The notes under the pieces are model-generated. The model had not been told where the DNA came from. It made no database searches and worked only from the letters and a program-made list of their open reading frames with translations. Below are positions 10,651 to 21,827 of a stretch of DNA of 64,000 nt, one piece after another. Source of the stretch: Hyphodiscus hymeniophilus (taxonomy: Eukaryota; Ascomycota; Leotiomycetes; Helotiales; Hyphodiscaceae); the NCBI GenBank assembly GCA_016508695.1, contig VNKQ01000002.1, positions 2,108,001-2,172,000 on the forward strand. The letters are read 5' to 3'. How positions within the stretch are numbered: the first letter of the stretch is position 1; every line of letters starts with the position of its first letter. The position numbers were made by a program, and so were the translations under genes.

Positions 10651-10710
10651 ACTGACACTAACACTGACACTGACACTGACACTGACACTGACACTGACAC
10701 TGACACTGAC
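10651..10710. repeat. (ACTGAC)10 repeat
   Basis: Ten hexamers with a single substitution in the second unit. The plus-strand frames through it are open and encode Thr/Asp or Leu/Thr repeats, but nothing supports translation. Confidence 0.9.
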
Positions 10711-11003
10711 AGTCTGAACAGCCTTTCGACGCTTTTGGCACGCGTCACCCGGGTCTCTGTGCCGAGAGTCCCCGATCAGCCGCATCAACGGTGTTTGGTT
10801 GACAGGTCACATCCTTTCTTCCTTTTCCCCTCCTCGTCCTAGGAGGCCACGTTATTGCGAGCTTCATTGAACATTCCCGCACTTCATGATCACATTCTAG
10901 TCCTCTCCACACTACTACCAAGGCGCTGTGAGTCTGTGAGCTTGATGGGTGGCTTTTGGGCTTTTGGATATCCCAGCCCAGCTCTTCCTTGCAACACATT
11001 ACT

Positions 11004-11023
11004 CGAGACGAGACGAGACGAGA
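11004..11023. repeat. (GAGAC)n short repeat
   Basis: Four near-perfect pentamers in the gene-poor block. Confidence 0.8.
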
Positions 11024-13800
11024 GTCACGAGACGTCCTTTCCACATATTGTGGGGGTTGGCGAGCCTTTCCTTGCCCCGTGATCTTGGCCCTTGTCCTCC
11101 CTCTCCCTTTCACGGTTTCACCTCACACACAACCCATGACTCCATACATCAACACTCGTATCTCCACATCTTCACGCACAGAGAAAGTCACGATGGCTTC
11201 AACATCAGAAGCTGCACATGGCTGCATGGTCCAACCACACGTCATGACTGGTGGGTGACAAATCTGAGACATCGTACGAACGCCAACAGGGAGAGGTGAC
11301 AATCCCAGCGGCCGCCCCTGGTCAATTCCAAGGATGTCAGATACCACTGCCACGGGAGAGGTCTCTGTTCGGGAGACAGGCCCGATGTGATCCAGTCGCA
11401 CTGACTGGGTGTTTCTTCCTTCGCTTCGCCAGAAAACCCCATCCTGGTAATTCGCATGCAGCGCGAACGGCACGAGTGAATTTTAAATTTTAAATTTTCG
11501 ATCCCCCGATCTCTCCGATTCTCAATTCTTAGTTCTCGTTCCTCATTGGTTAGGACATAAAGGAGCTCGTACGAGCTACGGACCCCTGTGCTGAATGAGA
11601 AAAGCTAATATTTATGCAAAGCACTTATGCAAAGCACTCATGCGAAGGCACTGGCAGAATCGGGGGGATAAATCGGGTAAAGAGATGCATAACATCTTCG
11701 CTTGTGGTTGGATGGGATAGGATGGGTGAAGAGACACGAGATCAAGCACGACAATCTCGGCCGGCAGTTGAGAGCGTTCTCCTACGACCCATGTGGTGCA
11801 ACTGCCAGGCTTCTTCATTTACACCTGCTTTGCTGGTTTGGATAGACATGTCGTTTGAGGTCGTCCTCAAGTTTCACTCAATCGTGGGGAAATGGCTCAA
11901 TATTCAATATCCTCAATATGCTTTCGAGCATGGCTTCGATCCTTATCTATCGCCTCTTGCGCTTTGAAGAATCAAGGTTTACGGAGGTAGACGGAGTGAC
12001 GACTACAAAAGGTACCAAGCACCGGAATATGGATTCAGGATCCGACCCCGTCGCTCGCGTTGACTGATTATTGCCCTACTATCCCATGATCCCACAATCC
12101 CACCGAGAAAGTCTCGTTAAAGGCGCTCCGACCCGTCCGCCGTCTCCAACTAATCAGTAAATGATGCGCTCGTTGGTAGTGGGATTAGATCACGCGTTTG
12201 AGACGTGGCATGGTCTCCATGGTGTTGGGTTCTGCGTTGTATCCTTTCCTGGGTCTGCTTGAGAAGCGAGCGGATGTTCCGTTTGGATCGATTGCATGCG
12301 ATGCGCGCGTGCGCTGCAGCCTGCAGGTAAAGTACTGTAAGGCTTCTCTTGTTGGGTTGGGAATGCAGTCCGTGATGACGAGATGCGGAGATGTCGACCG
12401 AGGCTTTGGGAGAGTGGGAGCTGATTACTTCGGGATATCCGAGAGGGAAACGCAGCTCGTGTGAGGATAAGTTCACAGACACAACAGCAAGGGGAAATCT
12501 CTCACGGAGACTCGCTTCGGTCAGCACAGGTATGTCGCGAATCCAATGTTTCAACATTACACTCTTCTTGCCTTTGATGAACTTCCCTTTGAAGTTCTTC
12601 CTCCATCCTTGTGGTTTCTCACATCATTCTTACTGTACTGTACATGTCTCTTATTTCCGTCCGGGACCCAAGTATTTCCCACCGTGCTCCTCTTTCCATG
12701 CATAAGCGACAAGTGTCGGTACTCGATAACGTGATGTCGAGGCTCCGGATGCCATGTTTCATTGGGGATATATACTGCTGTGAACCTGTCGGAAGGGTCA
12801 CGAATTAGTGAACCGCAGTTGAATACAGTAGCAGGCTTCATTCGAGATTTTTTCGAATTTGCCCTCTTGGTCTACATCAATGTATCATCCATTGATGACT
12901 GACGAAAGTCAATGCCCTGCCAGCTCCGAGTCAGCGACGGCAGCTAACGCCGAAAAGAGATCCAGTTCTAGACTTCGAGGTGGTTATTCCCGTGAAACGA
13001 GCAGGAAATCGACTTCCGTTATAGACACTTTGGTAAGCATTATAAATTCAGCAGCAGGTATTTGGGGAATCGAGCACGGCTACGACTACGAGTAGTGCTC
13101 CATCTAGTTCTACATCTCAATCTCCGTTACGTTACAGAGATGACTTCAAAGCTGGATGTCTCTCACTGTTTGTCATGATGATGACTTCCACAAGCGGAGT
13201 ATATGTGCCTTGATTCGAGAGTACCTAGTAGCGGTGGTATTTTTGGTCTATGGCCCTTCTCCTGTGTGGGAGACCTGCTTTGTAGTGGTTTGTGACTATG
13301 AACTTGTACCTTCTATTTGCTGATTTGCTCCGTTTCATCTTTCTGGGGATTGAATCTAAGGGTGGGATATTCTCGCGCTGTGTCATCTCGACGCCAAAAT
13401 CCGCGGCTTCCTATGGTACCCCGTATGTGAAATAAGTTCCTTCGCATGTAACAACATCTTCCTGGCTTTCGTTTGGCTTTCGTTTGTTCTTCCACAAGCG
13501 CTATATGATACTTACTCGACACCTCCCAAAGCACTTGCTGTCAGAACCATATACAATGTGACCTCACACAAGATGCCTTTGAGAAGAATGTCCCCAAGGA
13601 ACATATCATCGGATGCAAGACAACAAAGCCATGCTTGTCACTACCGAATCGCCGAGATACAATTCGTCCCACAAACTGTCCGTCAAGCCTCTTGCTAGCT
13701 CGTCTTTGTGCAGTGATTCTGCACACTAGATGTCCGGTTGGGGTATGAGAAGTTGAGGTTGATGAGGCTTGATTGTCTAAGATGCAAGATACTTGACTAA

Positions 13801-13829
13801 GTACAAGTACAGGTACAGGTACAGGTACA
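13801..13829. repeat. (GTACAG)n short repeat
   Basis: About five hexamers of GTACAG/GTACAA, sharing the GTAC core seen in the dyad at 10424-10446. Confidence 0.85.
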
Positions 13830-14289
13830 AGAGAGAGCCTAGCGCCGTTGCTCCCTCCCCTTATATATGTGATGGATGGCAGTTCGCTCGCAGCTCAGAG
13901 TTTGCGTCGGTCCCATAGCCATGACGCAGATCCGTGGCTTGTAACGCCGCACTTTCATTCTATCGAGTTTTCTCTGGATGACTCTTGATGGGAGCCAATA
14001 TTCACGCAACACAGCAAGATATGTATTTAAGCTGGATAAGAGACGTTGAATCAAATTTGCGGGCTGATACCGTCCCGCTTTGCTACAATTCATCGGTCCG
14101 TCGACGCCGTGCGACTATACCTGCTGTAGTCTGCAGAAGAAAATTTTCAATCTTTCTCAATCCAACCATGCCTGTGTGCATACAAGTCGCTATAGGACCC
14201 GGTTGATTTTCATCAGGCAACCTTCGAACCTCGGAATAGGACAGTTCCGCGAACATCTCCTTTCAACAGCCATGATTCACTGGCGGGAA

Positions 14290-14760
14290 TCACGCAATGT
14301 CATTCTGCGACTCGATCGCAGAGAAGTCGGCGCTGGCTGCACTGGCAGCGATAGCTGGGCAGATCGAGTCCCCGGAAAGAGATACTTCATGGTGAGCGGT
14401 GCGAAGGTCAGTACCGGATACGACGCCGTCGATCTTGCGGTCTGTGGAATCGTAGGTTGCGATTGTGGCGGTACCTAGTGTATGGATTCCTGATGATGAG
14501 GGGATTAGTTGATTGTTCGCCCGGCGGCGTTCGTCCCCTGTTGTGCTTCTTGAAAGGCGACCTGTAGGCGTCGGCGTGGGTTCCTATCATCCCATGAAGA
14601 ACTGGGTTTGATTCTGGCCCTCTTGATCGCCTTGAAGCAGACCTGGTACGATGGATCACGCTTGGTCGAATCGGATATGTCAAGAGTGTCTTGTTGAGAC
14701 TTCTGCACACTGCTGACATCTTTTGATGACTTCACAACCAAACATGTGGATGTTGCGCTA
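14290..14760 (-). CDS. Possible small gene or remnant, unknown product
   Basis: Reading leftward, a frame from about 14755 (KSQQDTLDISDSTKRDPSYQ) can join, in phase 0, at a TAG acceptor next to 14594 to a second frame. That frame runs 94 codons to a stop at 14290-14292. The second part begins with a Thr/Pro-rich stretch (EPTPTPTGRL) and continues as an Ala/Ser/Asp-rich chain (DLRTAHHEVSLSGDSICPAI). Its third positions are rich in C, as in genes around it. The proposed donor (GTCTGC) is poor and no start codon was fixed. A plus-strand frame (14080-14478) overlaps and is also long. No family is recognised. Confidence 0.3.
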
Positions 14761-14855
14761 TTTGCGAGTACCTTTCCATAATATGAGGAGCGCCGATTAT
14801 GCCATTCTCATGTATGCCAAGTCCACGACAAAAGAGCTACAGTTGGGGGGTTGTC

Positions 14856-15130
14856 TTAGGAGTTATGTAGGTAGCCGAGACCGACTTGTTCAAACTTGGC
14901 TCCCATGACTTGGATTATTGATATAGAAAATGCATTCCAGCAAGAGAACGGGTCTCCTATCTCTCCACCTAGAGCATCATGAATCAGCTCTCTTGGAAGA
15001 GACATCGTCTTCGAGTTGATGGCATACTCGCCGCTTCTAGTAAACTCTCAAGAGATAAGACATGCATACAAAGTCACAATGACTCCACAACGACTACCGT
15101 GAGACAGTACTGCTGTGAGATGAAGGGGGC
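14856..15130 (-). pseudogene. Possible coding remnant with an in-frame stop
   Basis: A minus frame reads from a Met near 15130 for about 40 codons, meets one TGA, then continues for some 60 more (for example SLPRELIHDALGGEIGD and KFEQVGLGYLHN) to a stop at 14856. It is either a decayed gene or two exons whose splice signals I could not fix. It lies directly upstream of, and on the same strand as, the possible gene at 14290-14760. No domain is recognised. Confidence 0.2.
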
Positions 15131-16320
15131 CATCTTGCATGAGAATCCGCAACTCCATCAAGACCAAAGCAAAACGTTACCCCTTGGACCGCTCCATCTG
15201 AAGATTGGGGCTGTTCCACACTCACGAAACAAAGTCATACCTCACTGACCTGAGGACAAGATTTAAGGAGGGCCTAGGCGCCATCGGAGCTCATCTGATG
15301 CCTCGATGACTCGAGTCCGATGACTTGATTGTTTTTGTATCATGCGAGAAACATACGATTGGAGGCACTGACGCCCCTTGGCGCTTCTCCTGAGATCTAG
15401 TTTTACCGCCGCCTTGCCATTCTTCTAATTGTCTGATTGGACAACTTCGAGACCCGAAGAGTCCTCAGACGCGAACGTACGAGGTACCTCCGTACCGAGC
15501 ATTCATCTATGATCTAGTGGAGACTTGTTCCCAGCGCAGATTATTTGGATCGGGTAACGGAAAACCTACTAGGTTTCGAAATGACCACTGGATAGCCCCG
15601 TGCCAAGTATCTTCGTCGTGAGATGTAACAATTCTTGGCGCTGTCCACAGTAGCCTGGATCTGGGTTCGATCGATTCCGAGCTGGTGAGCGCCGCGAGCC
15701 AACTTACTTACAGCGGCTCATCAGTGCTTGTCAACCAAATTTCGCATGGAATGAAATATTCTCGTTAACCTTGATTATCGGGTTGAGCTCATGGTCGGGT
15801 GGAGGCAACTTTGTTGTGAACGGTGAGCTCCACGGTCCACCCATCAATATATCTCCGACGGACTCTCGCTTACTGTAGCCCACCAGGCGCGACCAAGGGC
15901 GTTTGACCACCCTGACACGAGACTCGATCTGTGGCAGATCTTGCTGAAGATTCAATTGCTGGGAATGAGAATCAAGCGCCGTAGGTCATGTTCATCTCAT
16001 CGATCGTCAAACTTGTAAGATCTCCCAGGGGCGCTGGCTGAAGTTCAGACGACTCGTGAAATGACGGCAGGAAGAACCGGGGCCCATATTTGCACTGGGA
16101 TAGGTATATATCTTCATGTAAGTCCACGACAGTTTTTCAATCTTCATCCAATCTTCATTCTTTTTTGCGCTCGCTTTATTCATTCTTTACAGTTCTGTGA
16201 ACTTTACATTCATCACACTCATTAAATTCGATTTTTGCATTCGGCTGGTCCAACCTTTTTAACCCTTTCAATTCTTCCATCACAATTTGCGGATCTACCA
16301 AACACAACAAAATACTCGGA
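15131..16320. other. Intergenic, promoter side of secreted-protein gene
   Basis: No supported gene. A minus frame at 15731-15955 is open and protein-like but has no partner exons. A TATATA stretch at 16105-16111 lies about 210 nt upstream of the next start codon, in an AT- and pyrimidine-rich leader. Confidence 0.5.
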
Positions 16321-17655
16321 ATGTATTCCCCGAACTTTCTCATTCTCCTCCTTGCCGTTGCCGCAGAGGCCCGGTACGTGTTTCGACTCTCTGCTCAAGC
16401 GAATACTGGCTGATCCATCCTAGTTTTGGCCAAGAACAGGGCAATGGAGCGATCACTGCCATCGGAGCCTTGACTCAATTCGGTGCTTCTGGTCAAGCTG
16501 CGACTCTCGCGGGAGGATCCATTCAGTTCCTCCTCGCCGCCGCCAATCCATGCGGTAAGCTCACCCAGGCCGATCAGATCGTCGCCGAGCTCGGGACGGA
16601 CGATTCGGTCATCGCTGCTGCTCGGGGACTTGTCGCCGCCGAGCAGAACTTCAACCCCTTCGTCGTCTCCATCCCATCTATCTGCTCGGATCCTACCCTC
16701 CCCACCACTGCCGCTCTTCGCGGTGTCGTACCTCTAATTGATCCCGCTGTTGGTGGCGAGGCCCTCGAGAATGCTAATTCGGCGACGTCAATCACCACTC
16801 CTTTCGCAGCCGATGGACTCAGTGTCGCTCAGGTCATGGTTGCTCAGGGGTTCTCCAACTTCACCGCCGTGAGTGTTGACGGGACGAAAGTCGCTGCTTC
16901 GACTCTTGGGGGTGCTAGCTCAAACACGGCCACTGCCGAAAGCTCAAGTGTCGCGGCTGTGAGTAGCTCTACAGCCGTGATCAGCTCTGCAGCCGTTTCT
17001 TCAGTATCTGTAGCAGTTTCTTCTGCGGTTGCGAGTTCTGGTTGCGGAACTACCCTGGTCACCGTCACTGTCGCCGTAAGTAACCCGTCACGTTCAGAAG
17101 ATCTTGAACTGACAAACGTAGGCCACCTCGGCTTCGGCTGCGAAAGTATCAGCAGTGGCGCCGGTCTCAACTGGAGCTGCTGGAGCTGCTGGAACTTGCA
17201 CGGGCGGCGGATCGACTCTTGTCTGCACAAGCCCATCCGCCGGAGCAGGAGCGGTACAAAATGCCGTCACTGGAAACTTCGACGGGTTTGTCGCTTCTAC
17301 CATTGCAGGACTCGACTTCGGTATCTGTGTCCCAACCATGAAATTCGAGCTCGGACTTGATGGGCGTGCGTCCACCGCAGCCACTTTCCAGGCCATCGAC
17401 CCCCTCGCCAACAAGGGACAAGAGGAGGCTCTGAACCCAGCCATCATCACCAACCGCATTCACGATCAACTGACCAACGTCTGCGGCGCCAACCAAGCCG
17501 CCAAGGATGCCGCGGCAGCTGCTCAGGCCCAGATCATAGCTCTTGGCACAAGGGATGTCACCACGGCGGATGCTTGGAACTCAGCATTGGGCTTTGCGGG
17601 GACCGACACCAACCCTGATAATGCCCCCGTTACCGGCCTCGTTGGTCATACATAG
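16321..17655 (+). CDS. Secreted Ala/Ser-rich protein
   Basis: Three exons, 16321-16373, 16424-17075 and 17122-17655, with introns of 50 and 46 nt (GTACGT, GTAAGT), join to 412 residues. The first exon is a signal peptide (MYSPNFLILLLAVAAEA). Two conserved-looking segments flank a Ser/Thr/Ala/Val-rich low-complexity linker at about 195-265. The first holds CGKLTQADQIVAELG and NPFVVSIPSICSDPTLP. The second holds FGICVPTMKFELGLDGR, then EALNPAIITNRIHDQLTNVC and ends in an Ala-rich tail. The pattern matches a family of fungal secreted or cell-wall hypothetical proteins, some linked to development. I am not sure enough to name one. The linker may be O-glycosylated. Confidence 0.85.
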
Positions 17656-19131
17656 ATCTTCGGATGACTTCGTTTGATGAGACGAGGATCTCCAGCCGGT
17701 TGAGAGGTAGACGTTGTATGATTTTAACGAAAGTAGATTTTGATCAGTTCGTCGGAATATTTGTGTGTGCAAAAGTGCAGAAGCGCTTAAAGGAATACAC
17801 AATCAACAACTCCAGACAAGTCACCTACTAAATGACTGTGTGCACTCTGTAGTAGGAAAAGTTTTTGACATATAACTCATAGTGTTTGCCTTATTGCATG
17901 TTCGCCCACCAGTAATTTGCTTTGTTGTCCGAATCACTCAAACTCTTGAAGCAACTGGAATCCTTGGAGAGGTCTGAACGGAGTCTGTCCTTCATGTAGG
18001 TGTGCGCTAACAGACCAAGACATTCGCCGTGCCACCGGATCCAAGCAACACCATGCAAACAACTCGACGAAACCGGAAATTCTCACCGAAACAGAAGCGC
18101 TTCCCTGCTCTGTGCTGCGAGTCATCCGCGCTAGGGCGGCTCCAAGGTACTGTACCTCTTTGCACTCAGTCAGCCTCATCCTACGGCAACCGCCGTCGGA
18201 TTTCTCCTTCGAGACTTATTATCGGCCAGGATCGTGCGATATATCGCTACGCTCGAGCTACTGCACCTTAGGGCTCAAGTCTTGAGGGCATTTCGGACGG
18301 CCGGTGGCGTCGATATCGACGAGCTCGTCCAGATCCAGCATGGACGCATTGCGTCTCGGCCAAATAGCTGGCCAGCGTGACGCGAAAGGGATATTTTTTG
18401 AGTTTTTGATCCTGTTTGATCAATAGATTTCAATACTAATAGGCTTGGCGTCCGACAATAGGGATCCTGTACTTTTTAAGGAGTTTGAACCAGATATTGT
18501 GATGTTCACAAATAATATGATGCTTTTTCTATATAAACCTACACGCGTTGAGTTACTAATGTACCGAGGAACTCTTTCTACACAACGACTAAATAGCGTA
18601 TACTGATTAAACCAGCATATTGAATCAATTTTGTTGGTTCAAATCAGTCGCTTGATTACGTTACGGGCTAGGCCAAAAGTACAACGCGTTGCTGTTGGCA
18701 GAGTACATTTAGAAACACAGAGGTGCCGGATTGAAGTAGCTCGGCCCTAAGATGACCAGTTCACGCGGCTGGTACGTGAGGTACTGTAGAACTCGGCTAT
18801 GCGACTTGATTTCCAACAACAAAATATCGAGGTCAGCCGCTAAGGCGTACTACGGAGAGTTACCCCATGCACAGTTCCCCGCTTCCCCAAGCCACGATAT
18901 ACTCCAGCGAATGGTCAGCCTGGCTCTCCGCAAAAGAATCGGCCCGTTGCTGTTCCTCGGTCAGGCTGGAGGTAAGCTTGTGCTCCGTAGAGGTCCTCTG
19001 TGGATTGCGGAGCACGTAGGTAATCTCGAGATGGCAAGCGATGAGGAATTACATATAAAGGTTATCGTCGACCCGATCGGTATGAACTCCATTTCTTCCA
19101 TATTCGTGGAATATCCTCATTATTCTCCGAG
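17656..19131. other. Intergenic, partly AT-rich
   Basis: No gene is supported. The segment 18,380-18,620 is clearly AT-richer than its surroundings and includes a TATAAA near 18,531 with no gene directly downstream. The right end holds the glucoamylase promoter. Confidence 0.6.
19052..19059 (+). promoter_or_regulatory. TATA box of the glucoamylase gene
   Basis: CATATAAA lies 73-80 nt upstream of the start codon, a good distance for a fungal TATA box followed by a short leader. This is expected for a strongly inducible amylolytic gene. Confidence 0.6.
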
Positions 19132-21038
19132 ATGTATCTTCTCTCCAAGCACACTGCGGGGTTGATCCTGTTGTGTTCCCAGGCACTCGCAGCTCCTGCT
19201 GAGGTTGGGAAGAGGGATTTGGATTCTTTCGTCACTTCTGAAAGGGCCATTTCTCTCCAGGGTGCTCTCAACAACATTGGTCCCGATGGCTCAGAAGTCC
19301 CGGGAGCTGGAGCAGGGTTCGTGGTTGCCTCTCCTTCGAAAGTGAACCCAAATTGTACGTACTGTTTCGATGTCAGGTGCATAATTTCAAACTGACTCCT
19401 ACAGACTTCTACACATGGAGTAGAGATTCAGCGCTGACACTGAAGATGCTCATCGATGAATATATTTTCGGGGACACGGCCCTCAAGACGAAAATTGATC
19501 AATATATACATGCTCAAGCAGTCCTACAGACAGTCTCGAACCCTTCCGGTACCTTCCTCCCTGAGGGGCTTGGACTGGGCGAACCGAAGTTTCTGGTTGA
19601 CGGTACTCGGTTCAACGGCGCATGGGGGCGACCCCAGCGTGATGGGCCAGCACTCAGAGCTATTGCCTTGATGACTTACTCGAACTGGCTGATCAAGAAC
19701 GGTGGATCTGCTGGCTTTCAAGAGGCGAAGAATGTCATCTGGCCCATCATTTCCAATGATCTATCATACGTCGGTCAATACTGGAACCAAACCGGTTTCG
19801 ATCTTTGGGAGGAGACTCAAGGATCCAGTTTCTTCACCATTCAAAACCAGCACCGGTCTCTTGTTGAAGGTGCTCAGCTGGCACACGATCTCGGCGTCAA
19901 ATGCACGGGATGTGATCAAGCACCAGAAGTTCTTTGCTTCCTCCAGAGTTTCTGGAACGGAGAGTTCATCGTTTCGAATATTAATGTCAACAATGGACGA
20001 ACTGGATTGGACGGGAACTCTATCCTTGGATCAATTGCGATATTCGACATTGATGCGTATTGTGACAGTCCGACTCTGCAGCCTTGCCACAGTCAATCCC
20101 TTGCGAATTTCAAAGTCTTGATGGACACTTTCAGAAGCGTATATTCGATTAACGCTGGAATTCCAGAAAACAAGGGCGTCGCAGTTGGACGATACGCCGA
20201 AGATGTGTACCAGGGCGGAAATCCGTGGTACTTGATTACCACCGCGGCAGCAGAATTCCTCTACGATGCTGTTGCGCAATGGGAGGCTCGTCACAATCTC
20301 TACGTAGATGCTACCTCTCTTGCTTTCTTCAAAGATCTATACCCCGCCGTCACAGTCCGCAAATACAACAGCGGTAACGAGAACTCCCCATTCACTCAAA
20401 TTATGAACGCCGTGACCGCTTATGCCGATTCTTTCGTTGAGCTCGCTGAGAAGTATATCCCAAGCAATGGTTCGCTCGCAGAACAGTTCAATCGCGACAC
20501 TGGAGAGCCACTATCCGCCTTTGATTTGACTTGGTCATACGCTGCGTTCGTCACCATGGCCCAGCGCCGTTCGGGCCAATATCCGGCTTCATGGGGAAGT
20601 CGAAACGCAGCAGCACCACCAAGCACCTGCGCAGGGACTTCGACGCCGGGACTCTACGTCCCAGCCACCGCTGCCGGAGCGCCGAATGTGACTTCCTCAT
20701 GCCAGGTCAACGTCGTTTTCGATGTCAACGCCACGACTTATTTCGGAGAGAATATATATGTGATTGGCAACACGCCTGATCTAGGGGCTTGGGATATTGA
20801 CAATGCGCTACCGCTGGGTGCGGGTGGGTATACAGCTGAGAGACCGTTGTGGAGTGTGAGTGCGTTTCTAAATGCGGGCGAGGAGGTCAGTTACGTGTAC
20901 GCGAGGCAGGAGGACTGCAATCAGCCGTTCATTTATGAGTCAACTAATCGGACATTAACGGTTCCTGCTTGTGGAGGGTCGACAGTAACCACGAATGATG
21001 CATGGGTTGGCCCGGTTGGCACGAGTGGTGGATGTTAA
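19132..21038 (+). CDS. glaA: Glucoamylase, GH15 with C-terminal CBM20
   Basis: Two exons, 19132-19354 and 19405-21038, with a 50-nt intron, encode 618 residues. It is a secreted exo-glucosidase releasing glucose from the non-reducing ends of starch and maltodextrin. The first 20 residues form a signal peptide, with a KR site (27-28) likely cleaved. The GH15 catalytic domain shows the general acid in DLWEE (Glu210) and the catalytic base in SLAEQF (Glu434), with DLTWSYAAF after it. A starch-binding domain (CBM20) follows from about residue 520 (CQVNVVFDVNATTYFGENIYV, GNTPDLGAWD). The linker between them is only about 20-25 residues, much shorter than the long O-glycosylated linker of the Aspergillus enzyme. 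The intron position after the NPN-Y codon fits the family. Confidence 0.96.
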
Positions 21039-21726
21039 GTGCAGTGAAGGGATGCACATACGAATAAGAATTGTTACCATAATCGCATGAGAATACACCA
21101 ATTCTCGATCATCGAAATACAAACAGTGATCAATCTTTGAAGGATACCTACCTGCCAGAAACACAATCTATTAGATCACCTATTTGATTTAATCGATTGG
21201 CTTAGGAGGTGGAAATCCTGAACGACTAACCATCTACATATCATGTCCTCAGGCCTTCTCGAATCACTGGGACATTACACACAATGATTGGAGAAGTAGA
21301 GAAAGGCAATTATTTCGTGATTCTTGAAAATCGATACCCAAAGGAACAAAACACAATCTAAGAAGGCCAGTCGGTTCAAGATGATTAAAATTCAACTCCA
21401 TCTTGGCTTCTCTACTAATAAGTCCACATTCTTTATTTGAGGAACACCTACAAGACTCTCACAGAAGAAGGAGTAGTAAGTTCCTCAAGACACGCCAAAC
21501 TGATTATCAATAAGCCTTCGTCTCAAGAATATTCTTTCGACAGGAACTTGAATCTCAGAACTTGCTTCATCCGAGTGCACATTCATGTACTGAGAAAAAA
21601 AAAAGGTTTGTCCCAAGCTTGAGGTACCACATTACGTAAAAGGGCAAACATCCTCGGTCATCTCAAATCTGTGGCCCTCCACCAGGAGAAAAAAAGCCAA
21701 AAAAAATTATATTGTGTGCGAACGAA
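21039..21726. other. Intergenic between glucoamylase and tRNA
   Basis: No coding signal. It holds the 3' flank of the glucoamylase gene and the downstream termination signals of the tRNA. Confidence 0.6.
21699..21706 (-). terminator. Pol III terminator of the tRNA gene
   Basis: Eight A on the plus strand read as eight T on the tRNA strand, about 20 nt past the tRNA 3' end. A second run of seven lies at 21689-21695 as a back-up. Confidence 0.75.
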
Positions 21727-21827
21727 GGTCGTACCCGGGCTCGAACCGGGGATTCGGGAAAGATGCTGAGATCTTTGTGATTCTGATCGGTCAAAATCCC
21801 ACGTGCTAACCGCTACACTATACAACC
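21727..21827 (-). tRNA. tQ(UUG): tRNA-Gln(UUG) with a 30-nt intron
   Basis: The minus strand folds as a full cloverleaf. The acceptor stem pairs GGTTGTA with TACGACC (one G-U), the D stem GTGT with GCAC, the anticodon stem TGGGA with TCCCG, and the T stem CCCGG with CCGGG around loop TTCGAGC. The anticodon loop is TTTTGA plus T after removing an intron at 21761-21790, one base 3' of the anticodon, the normal site for tRNA introns. The anticodon is TTG. Internal A box (TAGTGTAGCGG) and B box (GGTTCGAGCCC) match consensus. CCA is not encoded, as usual in eukaryotes. Confidence 0.95.

Larger units (their letters stand above)
7919..14289. other. Large gene-poor, simple-repeat-rich region
   Basis: About 6.4 kb without a gene I can support. 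Frames are short, overlap on both strands and lack domain or splice logic. It carries microsatellites and short tandem repeats (8701-8730, 9572-9612, 10164-10195, 10651-10710, 11004-11023, 13801-13829), perfect palindromes (9727-9745, 10424-10446), and pyrimidine-rich stretches around 9,550-9,700. It may be a long promoter and leader for the CPR-module gene at its left edge, or host noncoding transcripts. Neither can be shown from sequence. Confidence 0.5.

Noticed and set aside
9898..10842. Plus-strand 314-codon frame
   Set aside because: It runs through CAGT and ACTGAC repeats that lack stops by composition. There is no domain, and the non-repeat parts read as random sequence.
16060..16140. 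Minus-strand 56-codon open stretch just upstream of the secreted-protein gene
   Set aside because: It is bounded by stops without splice signals and overlaps the promoter and leader of the plus-strand gene, so chance is the simplest reading.
18380..18620. AT-rich segment as a RIP-mutated transposon relic
   Set aside because: No terminal repeats, target duplication or transposase-like frames could be seen. AT richness alone is not enough.
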